Positions 22,801 through 29,712 of a DNA stretch of 64,000 nt are shown here, piece by piece. The first letter of the stretch is position 1; every line of letters starts with the position of its first letter. The notes below the pieces were generated by a model. It was not told the DNA's origin. It searched no databases and was given only the letters and a program-made list of their open reading frames with translations. Source of the stretch: Longimicrobium sp. (lineage in GTDB: Bacteria > Gemmatimonadota > Gemmatimonadetes > Longimicrobiales > Longimicrobiaceae); the NCBI GenBank assembly GCA_036377595.1, contig DASUYB010000065.1:1-64000 (forward strand), written 5' to 3'. The translations under genes and the position numbers were made by a program.

Positions 22801-24035
22801 CCGGCGGGATCCCGCGCTCGCTGCGGCGCATCAACCTGGGCGGCGAGGCGCTCCCCGCCGCGCTGGCGCAGGGGCTCCACGCGCTGGGGACGCTGGAGAC
22901 GGTGGGGAACTACTACGGGCCGACGGAAGACACCACCTACTCGACCTGGCACTTCGTCCCCCCCGGCGCCGAGCGCGTCTTCGTGGGCCGCGCCGCGCCG
23001 AACAAGCGGATGTACGTGCTCGACGCGCATCTCCGCCCCGTGCCGTTCGGCGTGGCCGGCGAGCTGTGGATCGGCGGCGAGGGCGTGTCGCGCGGCTATC
23101 ACCGGCGCCCGCGGATGACCGCCGAGCGCTTCGTTCCCGACCCGTTCTCCGGCGTCCCCGGCGCGCGGATGTATCGCGTGGGCGACCGGGTTCGCTGGCG
23201 GAGCGGGGCGGAGGCGGGAAGTGCGGAAGTGCGTGAGTGCGGAAGTGCGCCGGATTCCGCGCGCGAGGAGCGCACTCACGCACTCGTGCACTCACGCACT
23301 TCCGCACTCGTGCACTCACGCACTCACGCACTTCCCGCCCCGGCGACGGCGGTGCTCGAGTACCTCGGCCGCATCGACTTCCAGGTGAAGCTGCGCGGCC
23401 ACCGCATCGAGCCGGGCGAGATCGAGGCGGAGCTGATGCGCGATCCCGGCGTGCGCCAGGCGGTGGTGGCCGCGCGCGGCGAGGACGCGGCGGCGCGCCT
23501 GGTGGCGTGGATCGTTCCCGCCGGCGACGAGCCCAGCCCGGCCGAGCTGCGGGCGTGGCTCCGCGCGCGGGTGCCGGAGTACATGATCCCCTCGGCCTTC
23601 GTCATCGTGCCCGAGTTGCCGCTGTCCCCGAACGGCAAGGTGGACCGCGACCGGCTTCCCGACCCCGCGCCCGAGCGCCCCGCCGAGGCCGCGCCGAAGA
23701 GCGCCGCCGAGCGCGCCGTGGCCCGGGTGTGGGAGGAGGTGCTGGGGGTGCCGGTGGGGGTGGACGACAACTTCTTCGAGATCGGCGGGCACTCGCTGCT
23801 GCTGGCGCGGGTGCAGGAGGCGCTGCGCGCGGCGATGGCGACGGAAGTGTCGGTGATCGACCTCTTCCAGTTCGCCACCGTGCGGCAGCTCGCCGAGCAG
23901 CTCGACGCCCGCGCGAAGGCCGCCGCGGCGCCCGACGACCCCGCCGCCGCGCCGCGCGACGAGACCGCGGCGGCGCAGGTGGGGCAGGACCGCGCGGCGA
24001 TGCGGCGGGAGATGCTGCGGCGGTCTCCTAGGTAG
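13881..24035 (+). CDS. Non-ribosomal peptide synthetase, three modules (C-A-T)x3 (NRPS-C)
   Basis: This 3384-aa protein has three elongation modules. Module 1: C about 35-470 (HHIVSDG), A about 485-1030, T Ser1084. Module 2: C about 1140-1575 (HHVATDA), A about 1600-2165, T Ser2213. Module 3: C about 2270-2705 (HHIISDG), A about 2735-3250, T Ser3305. Hand-read codes: A1 DPENVGGVTK (no match remembered), A2 DVQFIAQVIK (close to the Pro code DVQFIAHVVK, with Gln for His), A3 DVASNGYTYK (no firm match). All three A domains carry A7-A8 palindrome inserts, and A2 also carries a NEFAATTT element. The ATG at 13881 is preferred to the in-frame GTG at 13875, which overlaps the previous stop, because GGGAGAGGGG at 13866-13875 is better placed for it. 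The C-terminus (after Ser3305 about 80 residues) is polar and ends RREMLRRSPR; the stop lies in a tandem repeat. Confidence 0.93.
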   Translation: MADATDRLAGLSPEKRRLLEMRLRMARQAASSGDPGTLQPRARPDGTAPLSFAQQRLWVLERMAPGEPTWNIPTAMRLRGALDISALERALDALRRRHESLRTTFAEREGRAVQVVHPFAPVPLPVDDLSGLGPEARVAEATRRAQADMDTGFDLEAGPLFRARLLRLGDDDHVLLMCVHHIVSDGWSMGVIQREMERLYAAFAAGLPDPLAPPALQYADYAAWQREQLSGERLQGAIDFWRRALDGAPPALELPADHPRPRAQRNRGARTYAGLPREATERLRELAHAENATLFAVLLAALRVVLTRWSGEDDVVIGTPVAGRTRVETEALVGYFINTLALRTPLAGDPSFRALLRRERDTALDAFQHQELPFERVVEELKVPRDPARSPVFQVMCSLANATGGGAPAFAGVKVEPVEVELSFSKFDLSFEAHDLAEGLAVACDYDTALFEKATAQALVDHLVLVLARAAGSPDAAVSALAAGPRGVAETALERASAACARGETVPARFLAWARRAPDAPVLAWRDGGMRYAELAARSGALAADLRAAGARAESIVGVYADWSPELVVALLGVMRSGAAYLPLDPSLPAERIAWLLEDSGARTIVTTPALRDRISSDLPVVLVDASAAAGDEGEGDEEIDPASAAYLLYTSGTTGTPKGVVVPHGAAAAHFAAVAEAFGLRADDRVLGFAAPSFDPSLEQVLAPLAVGASVAVRDAEPWAPAELPERLAALGVTVANLPTSYWHQLVRDADAAAATKQAVRLLVAGGEAMHPDAARAWDALPGGAALLNGYGPTEAVVTAAVFPVPTGFADADPARMPIGAAVGGREPRVLDAALRPVPDGVPGELYLGGFALARGYLGRPALTAASFVPDPFSATPGARMYRTGDRVRWTKVRECESAKVRECESAKVRECEGDPHGAETTFAPSHPRTFALDYLGRADAQLKIRGARVEPGEVEAALRALPNVADCAVAARADAAGAMRLAAYVVPRGAFDPAAVRAELSARLPAYLVPSAIVAVDALPRTATGKIDRRALPSPDFGAARASRGEAPATPDEELLAAIWREVLSIDAVHAGDDFFELGGHSLLATQVVTRVRAAFGVELPLRAVFEAPVLRAQARRIAELRLAGEGAPAGPIPRADRARPLPLSFAQERLWFIDQLEPGNAAYNVPVALELRGALDVAALERALGEVVRRHEPLRTVFAHDGDAPTQVVQPFAGFPLPVADLTSLQGDEREAETERILADEATRAFDLATGPVLRARLLRRGDGDHVLSLVLHHVATDAWSSGVLFGELAALYDAFRRGDESPLADLPVQYADFAAWQRGWLRGPALERQAAYWRRRLAGIPAVLDLPADRPRPAVQDLAGALLPFSLPADAVAGARALARQEGATPFMVLLAAFSALVHRLTGEEDVVVGTPIANRMRPELERLVGFFDNTLALRADVSRDPGFRALLARVRETTLEAYAHQDVPFEKLVDELKTERSLSHTPLFQVMLTLQNAPTASAVPALGEVEVLPRAVETGTSRFDLTLILAESPDGGMGGWAEYATALFDETSIERLTRHLGALLGAAVAAPDAPLSTLSFLSQEEEEQVVRGFNATDRPRAAETVHALVSAQAARTPDAVAVEQRGERVTYAELEARANRLAHRLRRLGMGPDARVAVAMERSIEMVVATLATLKAGGGYVAVDPNYPADRVAYMLADSRAAVVVTTSAVAARLPASGAAVLRVDAERDAIAAEPPDDPRVPVDPENLLYVLYTSGSTGKPKGAALPHRALANLLRWQTERWGIGGEGDGAGVEGANEFAATTTRSLPSQTTGDGADAAAARATAPARTLQFASLSFDVSFQEIYSTWASGGTLVLIDDDTRRDAEALIAHLREHRVERLFLPFAALQNLAETAEGMDARLPDLREVITAGEALRSTPQLRAFFAANPQARLENQYGPSETHVISAHLLEGDTEAWAALPPIGAPVDNTRLYVLDARMRPVAAGVPGELYAGGANLARGYLGRPSLTAQKFVPDPFGAPGGRLYRTGDRVRWTECESAKVRECESDSSRDGTTFAPSHSRTFALEYLGRTDFQVKIRGFRVEPGEIEAALTEHPSVVQAAVVVRGEGAGKRLAAYVVPAAGMAPSIADLRAHLAANLPEYMVPTAWRVMPSLPLTPSGKVDRRSLPEPEAMPTAAHVPPRTPAERMVADAWEAVLGVRPGAHDNFFDLGGHSLRATQVVARIRRAFGVDLPLRALFEAPTVAGLAERVTSARRGGDAHLPPLVPTERGRTSPLSFAQQRYWFVERMGAAGPAYNMPMELRLHGRLDLGAMEAALNALVARHEALRTTFHFRDGAPLQEVAPELFIPLPVTDLSALGESERDAEAARRGEAEARTPFDLAAGPLIRWQLLRLGEEEHELLLNMHHIISDGWSMGVLFRELGALYAAALEGRGDPLPPLAIQYPDYAAWQRERMSGEALERELAWWRERLEGAATLALPTDRPHPPVQSFRGASHPFDMPPELVARVEALARAENATPFMVLLAAFQALLARWSGTEDVVVGSPVAGRVPEETEGLIGTFANTLALRTDLSGDPTFRALLERVRERVVDAYAHQDLPFERLVEELKVERSLSVHPLFQVVFSMHAQGAPAPALPGLRVEMREGQTSTAKVDLLLALAHADGRMAGVFEYARDLFDPETIERLSAHFEVLLDAITRAPGERISALRVMREDEEAYVLRALNDTAADHPRGLGIHQLFEAQAERTPDAAAVVHAGARWTYAAVESRANRLARRLRALGVGPEVKVAVCMERTPELVVALYAVLKAGGAYVPVDPAYPADRIGFMVAESGAPVVLTHASLAASLPATGARVLRVDADWEAEVAGESDARLDLPADERTLAYVIYTSGSTGRPKGVQIEHRSTVGLLHWLRGHVSDDERRAVLGSTSVSFDVSIAEIFGTLSWGGTLVLVRDALALRGVDEPVALASMAPSAAAELLRTGGIPRSLRRINLGGEALPAALAQGLHALGTLETVGNYYGPTEDTTYSTWHFVPPGAERVFVGRAAPNKRMYVLDAHLRPVPFGVAGELWIGGEGVSRGYHRRPRMTAERFVPDPFSGVPGARMYRVGDRVRWRSGAEAGSAEVRECGSAPDSAREERTHALVHSRTSALVHSRTHALPAPATAVLEYLGRIDFQVKLRGHRIEPGEIEAELMRDPGVRQAVVAARGEDAAARLVAWIVPAGDEPSPAELRAWLRARVPEYMIPSAFVIVPELPLSPNGKVDRDRLPDPAPERPAEAAPKSAAERAVARVWEEVLGVPVGVDDNFFEIGGHSLLLARVQEALRAAMATEVSVIDLFQFATVRQLAEQLDARAKAAAAPDDPAAAPRDETAAAQVGQDRAAMRREMLRRSPR
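16556..16683. repeat. In-frame A7-A8 palindrome, copy 2 (NRPS-C A1), expanded left arm
   Basis: This is the longest copy. Its left arm holds at least seven octamer units and is translated KVRECESAKVRECESAKVRE, while the right arm is the usual TFAPSHPRTFAL. The 8-residue period VRECESAK equals three octamers (24 bp), so unit gain in steps of three keeps the frame. Confidence 0.9.
19268..19316 (+). repeat. NEFAATTT element, coding copy in NRPS-C A2
   Basis: The sequence GCGAATGAATTCGCTGCAAC leads to a terminal hairpin (AGTCTGC-CTTC-GCAGACT, 19299-19316) and is read ANEFAATTTRSLPSQT. It lies before the A-domain segment FASLSFDVS, in a loop enlarged to roughly 19222-19365. Related copies lie at 48799-48845 (coding) and 60899-60948 (non-coding, opposite strand). 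Confidence 0.85.
19983..20076. repeat. In-frame A7-A8 palindrome, copy 3 (NRPS-C A2)
   Basis: Arms of about 35 nt differ at only a few positions and flank a loop of about 24 nt. It is translated CESAKVRECES, loop DSSRDGT, then TFAPSHSRTFAL. The loop is nearly identical to those of copies 6 and 7 in NRPS-E. Confidence 0.9.
23216..23336. repeat. In-frame A7-A8 palindrome, copy 4 (NRPS-C A3), divergent
   Basis: This is a diverged family member. Units are GTGCGGAA and GTGCGTGA, and the right arm is longer (THALVHSRTSALVHSRTHAL). Outer ends GGGAAGTGCG and CGCACTTCCC pair. It sits at the same A7-A8 position as the others. Confidence 0.85.
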
Positions 24036-24072
24036 CCCTCCCCGGGTAGCCCTCCCCGGGTAGCCCTCCCCG
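24031..24072. repeat. Three tandem 14-bp units spanning the NRPS-C stop codon
   Basis: GGTAGCCCTCCCCG is repeated three times. The TAG stop of NRPS-C (24033-24035) lies inside the first unit. A similar GGGTAGCCCTCCCC junction supplies the stop of PKS-2 at 29103-29105. Confidence 0.85.
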
Positions 24073-24575
24073 GCTCGCCTAGGCTCGCCACCCCTCCCGT
24101 ACCGGGAGGGGTAGGGGTGAGGACACCGGCGCGGGCGGCGGGAATGGACGCGGCCGCGGGGTGGCCCCCTCCCCCAGCCCCTCCCCCGCTGCGCAGGGGA
24201 GGGGAGAACAAAGCGCGGGGGACGCGACGGAAGCGGACCACGGGCCTCGCGGTGCACCGGAGGCTGTAACCGCGCCCGTGGCTGCGCGGCAGATCGGAAC
24301 CCCACCCTCTCCCGGTACGGGAGAGGGCGAGCGCTCTAAGGCGCGGGGAGAGGGCGGACCGGGGGCTGCACAGCAGCAGTCGGTCGGCCTCGGGCCTCGC
24401 GGTGTACCGGAGTCTCTGACCGAGCCGCAAGACGCGCGGCAGATGGCACCCCACCCTCTCCCGGTACGGGCCCCGTTATCGGGAGAGGGCGAGCGCTCTA
24501 AGGCGCGGGGAGAGGGCCGCCGCGCCGGCGCTGGCGACGTGATTCACAGTTGGAGACGATAAAGAGCACAGTGTG
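24036..24575. repeat. Spacer NRPS-C/PKS-2: tandem 14-mers and R1-R2-R3-R4 mosaic
   Basis: No gene is seen. After the tandem units come R1 (about 24075-24122), R2 (about 24125-24220), R3 (about 24240-24295), R4 (about 24299-24385), R3 (about 24395-24446) and an unusual R4 (about 24450-24518). In the last one, the GGTACGGG left part is joined to a CCCCGTTATCGGGAG right part, as if two R4 subtypes had recombined. The 50 bases before PKS-2 are unique and less GC-rich. Confidence 0.75.
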
Positions 24576-27500
24576 ATGAGCATGATCGATACGCAGGCAA
24601 TCGAGCAGACCACCGCCGACGCATCGCCCGGCGGCGACTTCGACGTGGCGGTGATCGGGATGGCGGCGCGCTTTCCCGGGGCGGACGACCTGGACACGTT
24701 CTGGGCCAACCTCCGCGACGGGAAGGAGTGCATCACCTTCTTCTCCGACGACGAGCTGCGCGCCGCGGGCTTCCCGGATGCCGTTCTCGCCGATCCCAGC
24801 TTCGTCAAGGCGACGGGGAAGCTCTCCGACGTGGAGCACTTCGACGCCGCGTTCTTCGGCTTCAGCCCGCGCGAGGCGGAGACGCTGGAGCCGGCGCACC
24901 GCCTCTTCCTCGAGGTGGCGTGGGAGGCGATGGAGGACGCGGGGTGGGAGCCCGGCCGCGTTCCCGGCGCCGTGGCGGTCTACGCCGGCGCGGCGGGGGC
25001 GGGGTATGGCGACCGCGTCCGCGCGAACGCCGAGATCATGGCCGCCGGCGCCTTCCAGGTGAAGCTCGGCTCCGCGCCCGACTTCCTGGCGACGCGCGTG
25101 GCGTACAAGCTCGACCTGCGCGGGCCCGCCGTCTCCGTGCAGACCGGGTGCTCGACCGGCCTCGTCGCCATCCACCTCGCGGCGCAGGGGCTGCTGCGCG
25201 GCGAGTGCGACCTGGCGCTGGCCGGGGGCACCTGCGTCAACGTTCCCGCCGAGAGCGGCTACATGTACTCGCCGGGGAGCATCCTCTCTCCCGACGGCCA
25301 CTGCCGCGCCTTCGACGCGCACTCGGCCGGGGCGATCGGCGGCAACGGCGCGGGCGTGGTCGTGCTCAAGCGCCTGGCCGATGCGCTGCGCGACGGCGAC
25401 GCCATCCACGCGGTGATCCGCGGCAGCGCGGTGAACAACGACGGCGCCGCCAAGGTCGCCTACACCGCGCCCGGCGTGGAAGGCCAGGCCGCCGTCATCG
25501 GCGAGGCGCTGGCGCTGGCGGGCGTCGACCCCGACACCGTGGGCTTCGTGGAGACGCACGGCACGGGGACGGAGCTGGGCGACACCATCGAGATCGCCGC
25601 GCTGACGCGGGCGTACCGCGCGTCGACGCGCCGCACCGGCTTCTGCGCGCTCGGCGCGGTGAAGACGAGCGTCGGCCACCTCGACACCGCGGCGGGGATC
25701 GCGGGCTTCATCAAGGCCGTCCTGGCGCTGGAGCACGGCGAGATCCCACCCCTGGTCAACTTCACCGCGCCCAACCCGCGGCTCGATCTCCCGTCGTCGC
25801 CCTTCTACGTCCCGTCCGTCGCGAAGGGGTGGGAGACGGACGGGCATCCGCGCCGCGCGGGCGTCAGCTCGTTCGGCATCGGCGGGACGAACGCGCACGT
25901 GGTGCTGGAAGAGGCGCCGGCGACGTCGCCCTCCGGCCCGTCGCGGCCGTGGCAGCTCCTCGCCGTCTCCGCGCGCAGCGGGGCGGCGGCGGACGCGGCG
26001 GCTTCGCGCCTCGCCGACCATCTCCAGCAGCATCCCGACCTCCCCCTCGCGGACGTCGCCTTTACCTTGCGCGAGGGGCGGCGCGCCTTTTCGCACCGCC
26101 GCGTCGCCGTGGTGCGTGCGGGCGAGGACGCGGCGGCCATCCTCCGCGGCGCCGTCCCCGGGCGCGTGGCGGGCGGCGTGGCGGAGGCGAACACGCCGTC
26201 GGTCGCCTTCCTCTTCCCGGGGCTGGGGGATCACTACCCGAACATGGCGCGCGGGCTGTACGAGGCCGAGCCCGCCTTCCGCGCCGAGGTGGACCGCTGC
26301 GCGGAGATCCTGCGCCCGCTCCTGGACCTCGACCTCCGCGAGGTGGTGTTCGCGGGCGACGCGCCGTCCGACGCGGCGCCGTCCACGAGCATCGACCTGC
26401 GCCGCATGCTGCAGCGCGACGAGCCGAACCCCGCGGCCGCGCGGCTGAACCGCACCGACGTGGCCCAGCCCGCCGTCTTCGTCATCGACTACGCGCTGGC
26501 CAGGCTGTGGATGAGCTGGGGGATCGTCCCCGACGCGGTGATCGGCCACTCGCTGGGCGAGTACGCGGCCGCGTGCATCGCCGGCGTGCTCTCGCTGGAG
26601 GATGCGCTGCGCCTCGTCGCCGGCCGCGCGCGGCTGATCGACGCGCTTCCCGGGGGGGTGATGCTCGCCGTCTCCACCTCTCCCGACGCGCTCCGTCCCC
26701 ATCTCCCCGAAGGGGTCGGGATCGCGACGGTGAACGCGCCGGGGCTGTGCGTGGCGGCCGGGCCGGAGAGCGGCATCTCCATCCTGGAAAAGCGTTTGGG
26801 AGATGCAGGGATCGTCGCGCGCAGGCTGCCGACGACGCACGCCTTCCACTCGCCGATGATGGCGCCCGCGGCGGATGGGGTGGCGCGGCTCGCGGCGGCG
26901 GTGCGGCTCTCCCCGCCGAAGATCCCCATGGTGAGCAACGTGACGGGGACGTGGCTGGCGGACGCGGAGGCGACGGACCCGGCGTACTGGACGCGCCACA
27001 TGCTCGGCACCGTGCGCTTCGCGGAGGGGATCGGGGAGCTGCTGCGCGAGCCCGGCCGCGTGCTGCTGGAGGTCGGCCCCGGCCAGACGCTCGGCACCTT
27101 CGTCCGCCAGCGCCCGGGTGGGGACGGCGAGGAGGCGCCCGCGGCCATCGTCCCCTCCATCCGCTTCGCGTACGACCGGCGGCCGGACCAGGCGGTGCTG
27201 CTGGAGGCGCTGGGCCGGCTCTGGCTCGCCGGCGTCTCCGCCGACTGGGGCGCGTTCCGCGGCCCGGAGCGCCGCCGCCGGGTCCATCTTCCCGCCTATC
27301 CGTGGGAGAAGCAGCGCTACTGGGTCGACGCGCCCGACGACGCGGCGTTCTCCATCGCGCCGCGGGCGGAGGGGAAGCGCACCGATCCGGCGGATTGGAC
27401 GTACGTGCCGACGTGGACGCGCACGCGCGCGGCGACGCCCGCGGCGGACGAGGGGCGCGTGCTGCTCATCACCGACGGCGGCGCGCTGGGCGACGCGCTG

Positions 27501-29105
27501 GCGATCGAGCTGCTGGGCACGGGCCGCCCGCTCGTCTCCGCGCGACCGGGGGACAGGTTCGCGCACACGGCGGACGGCTTCACGCTGCGCGCCGACCACC
27601 GCGAGGACTTCCGCGCGCTGGCCGACGCGGTGAAGGACGATCCGCCGCGCGTCGTCGTCCACGTCTCCAACGATCCCGTCGCCTTCCTGCTGCTGGCGGC
27701 GGCGCTGGCGCACGCGGGCGTGGAGGCGCGCGTCGTCGCCGTCACCCGCGGCGCGCAGGAGGTGAGCGGCGACGAGGAGATGGACCCGCGCGCGGCGGCG
27801 ATCCTGGGCGCGCTGCGCGTCGTCCAGCAGGAGCACCCCGGCCTCGCCTGCCGCGGCGTCGACGTCGTGGGCGAAGACCCCGCGCTCGCCGCCCGCCTCG
27901 CCGGCGAGGTGCTGGCGGACGCGGACGAGCCCGTCGTGGCGCTGCGCGGGCGGCACCGCTGGGCGCGCGGCTTCCGGGCGGCGCGCGTGGAGCGGCCGGC
28001 GGCGGCGAAGGAAGGCGGCGTCTACGTCTTCGTCGGGGGGATGGAGGGGCGCGGCGCCGCGCTGGCCGCGGCGCTGGCGCGGACGCCGGGCGTGCGCATC
28101 GCGGTGCTCGATCCGCGCGTACCCGGACGCGGCGAGCTGGACTTCCTGCTGAGGATGGTGGCGCCGGACAACCCGGTGTACGCCGCGGGGATGGCCGTGC
28201 GCGGGCTGTGGGAGGCGGGCGTGGAGATGATCACCGACCGCGCCGACGCCGTGCACGAGCTGGAGGCCGGCTTCCGCCGCGTGGAGGAGCGCTGGGGGCG
28301 GATCGACGGGGTGATCCACGAGCTCGGCACCGGCACGCTCGGCACCCTGGCCGCGACCGACGAGGTGCACCCCGCCGGCTGGGCGCTGGAGATCGAGACG
28401 CTGCGGGAGCGCCTGGCCGCGCTGGAGCGCGCGCTCGCCGGCCGCGCGCCGGAGTGGGTGCTGCTGGAGTCGTCGCTCGCGGGCGTCCTGGGCAGCCCCG
28501 GCCGCGTGCGCGTGGCGATGGCGAACGCGCTGGCCGACGCCTGGGCGCAGCGCGCGGCCCGCTCCGGCGCGCCGTGGACGAGCGTGGCGTGGGACCGCTG
28601 GGCCGCCGCGCCGCTCGCCGATGGCGACGACCTGTGGATCACGCCCGACGAAGTCGCCCCCGCGCTGGGCCGCGTCCTCGCGCTGGCGGGCGAGCCGAAC
28701 GTCCTGGTGTCGACGGGCGACCTGGAGGCGCGCGTCCGCCGCAGCGCCGAGCCGGCCGCCGAGGCCGCCGCGCCGGCGCAGCGCTACGCCCGGCCCGACG
28801 ACCTGACGACCGAGTACGCGCCGCCGGAAACGGAGACGGAGGAGCGCATCGCCGAGGTGTGGCAGAGCCTGCTGGGCGTGGACCACGTGGGGGTGCACGA
28901 CGACTTCTTCGCGCTGGGCGGGCACTCGCTCCTGGCGACGCAGATCATCGCGCGGCTGAAGGACATGTTCGAGCTGGAGCTGCCGCTGAAGGTGATCTTC
29001 GAGGCGCCGACCATCGCCAGGCTGGCCGTGCTGGTGGAGGAGGCCATCCTCGCGGAGATCGAGGAGCTGACGGACGAGGAGGCGGAGGAGCTGGTGGCGG
29101 GGTAG
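24576..29105 (+). CDS. Type I polyketide synthase, one module KS-AT-KR(degenerate)-ACP (PKS-2)
   Basis: This 1509-aa protein is the close counterpart of PKS-1 and should add a malonyl unit to the peptide delivered by NRPS-C. KS about 20-440 with Cys192 (TGCSTG), His328 (THGTG) and His368 (VGHLD). AT has Ser659 (GHSLGEY) and a HAFHS motif starting at His755, the malonyl-type pattern. The KR-like region (about 950-1390) is degenerate: the glycine motif reads GGMEGRGA and the usual YAAAN reads VAMAN, so the catalytic Tyr is missing. ACP Ser1451 (GGHSL). The tail IEELTDEEAEELVAG is acidic, like PKS-1. ATG 24576 is preferred over the GTG three bases upstream. An FkbH-like gene follows. FkbH proteins load glyceryl units onto ACPs, so this ACP might also be a target, although the intact malonyl AT argues that it need not be (inference). 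Confidence 0.93.
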   Translation: MSMIDTQAIEQTTADASPGGDFDVAVIGMAARFPGADDLDTFWANLRDGKECITFFSDDELRAAGFPDAVLADPSFVKATGKLSDVEHFDAAFFGFSPREAETLEPAHRLFLEVAWEAMEDAGWEPGRVPGAVAVYAGAAGAGYGDRVRANAEIMAAGAFQVKLGSAPDFLATRVAYKLDLRGPAVSVQTGCSTGLVAIHLAAQGLLRGECDLALAGGTCVNVPAESGYMYSPGSILSPDGHCRAFDAHSAGAIGGNGAGVVVLKRLADALRDGDAIHAVIRGSAVNNDGAAKVAYTAPGVEGQAAVIGEALALAGVDPDTVGFVETHGTGTELGDTIEIAALTRAYRASTRRTGFCALGAVKTSVGHLDTAAGIAGFIKAVLALEHGEIPPLVNFTAPNPRLDLPSSPFYVPSVAKGWETDGHPRRAGVSSFGIGGTNAHVVLEEAPATSPSGPSRPWQLLAVSARSGAAADAAASRLADHLQQHPDLPLADVAFTLREGRRAFSHRRVAVVRAGEDAAAILRGAVPGRVAGGVAEANTPSVAFLFPGLGDHYPNMARGLYEAEPAFRAEVDRCAEILRPLLDLDLREVVFAGDAPSDAAPSTSIDLRRMLQRDEPNPAAARLNRTDVAQPAVFVIDYALARLWMSWGIVPDAVIGHSLGEYAAACIAGVLSLEDALRLVAGRARLIDALPGGVMLAVSTSPDALRPHLPEGVGIATVNAPGLCVAAGPESGISILEKRLGDAGIVARRLPTTHAFHSPMMAPAADGVARLAAAVRLSPPKIPMVSNVTGTWLADAEATDPAYWTRHMLGTVRFAEGIGELLREPGRVLLEVGPGQTLGTFVRQRPGGDGEEAPAAIVPSIRFAYDRRPDQAVLLEALGRLWLAGVSADWGAFRGPERRRRVHLPAYPWEKQRYWVDAPDDAAFSIAPRAEGKRTDPADWTYVPTWTRTRAATPAADEGRVLLITDGGALGDALAIELLGTGRPLVSARPGDRFAHTADGFTLRADHREDFRALADAVKDDPPRVVVHVSNDPVAFLLLAAALAHAGVEARVVAVTRGAQEVSGDEEMDPRAAAILGALRVVQQEHPGLACRGVDVVGEDPALAARLAGEVLADADEPVVALRGRHRWARGFRAARVERPAAAKEGGVYVFVGGMEGRGAALAAALARTPGVRIAVLDPRVPGRGELDFLLRMVAPDNPVYAAGMAVRGLWEAGVEMITDRADAVHELEAGFRRVEERWGRIDGVIHELGTGTLGTLAATDEVHPAGWALEIETLRERLAALERALAGRAPEWVLLESSLAGVLGSPGRVRVAMANALADAWAQRAARSGAPWTSVAWDRWAAAPLADGDDLWITPDEVAPALGRVLALAGEPNVLVSTGDLEARVRRSAEPAAEAAAPAQRYARPDDLTTEYAPPETETEERIAEVWQSLLGVDHVGVHDDFFALGGHSLLATQIIARLKDMFELELPLKVIFEAPTIARLAVLVEEAILAEIEELTDEEAEELVAG

Positions 29106-29712
29106 CCCTCCCCGGCGGGCCCTCCCCGGCTCGCCCGCCCCGGCTTGGCCGACGCGACGGGAATTGATGTGCGGCGCGGCATCGCGCCCTCCCCGGCTCG
29201 CCTAGGCTCGCCACCCCTCCCGTACCGGGAGGGGTAGGGGTGAGGAGATCGGCTCGGGCGGCGGGGATTCGCGCGGCCGCGGGCGGCCCCCTCCCCCGGC
29301 CCCTCCCCCGCTGCGCAGGGGAGGGGAGAACAAAGCGCGGGGGAGAGACGGAAGCCGACCACAGGCCTCGCGGTGCACCGGAGGTTCTGAACGAGCCGCA
29401 AGATGCGCGGCAGATGGCACCCCACCCTCTCCCGGTACGGGAGAGGGAGAGCGCTCTAAGGCGCGGGGAGAGGGCGGACGGGGGCCGCACAGCAGCAGTC
29501 TGTTTGCGTCCGGCCTCGCGGTGCACCAAAGGCTGTGAACGAGCCGCGGGTGGGGCGGCAGACGGGACGCCCACCCTCTCCCGTTATCGGGAGAGGGCTT
29601 GCGCTCTAAGGCGCAGGGTGAGGGGTTCCGCGGCCGCGCAGGCGTCCGCATCACCGATGAGATCACGCGGGGCCTTGTTCCCGCCGACGCACACGACCGA
29701 GCAGACGAGACG
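29106..29712. repeat. Spacer PKS-2/fkbH-like: R1-R2-R3-R4-R3-R4 variant
   Basis: No gene is seen. R1 lies at about 29184-29247, R2 at about 29255-29345, R3 at about 29364-29416, R4 at about 29420-29505, R3 at about 29513-29565 and an R4 variant with a TTAT loop at about 29572-29625. About 85 unique bases precede the next start, with only a weak ribosome binding site (GAGACGAGACG). Confidence 0.75.
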
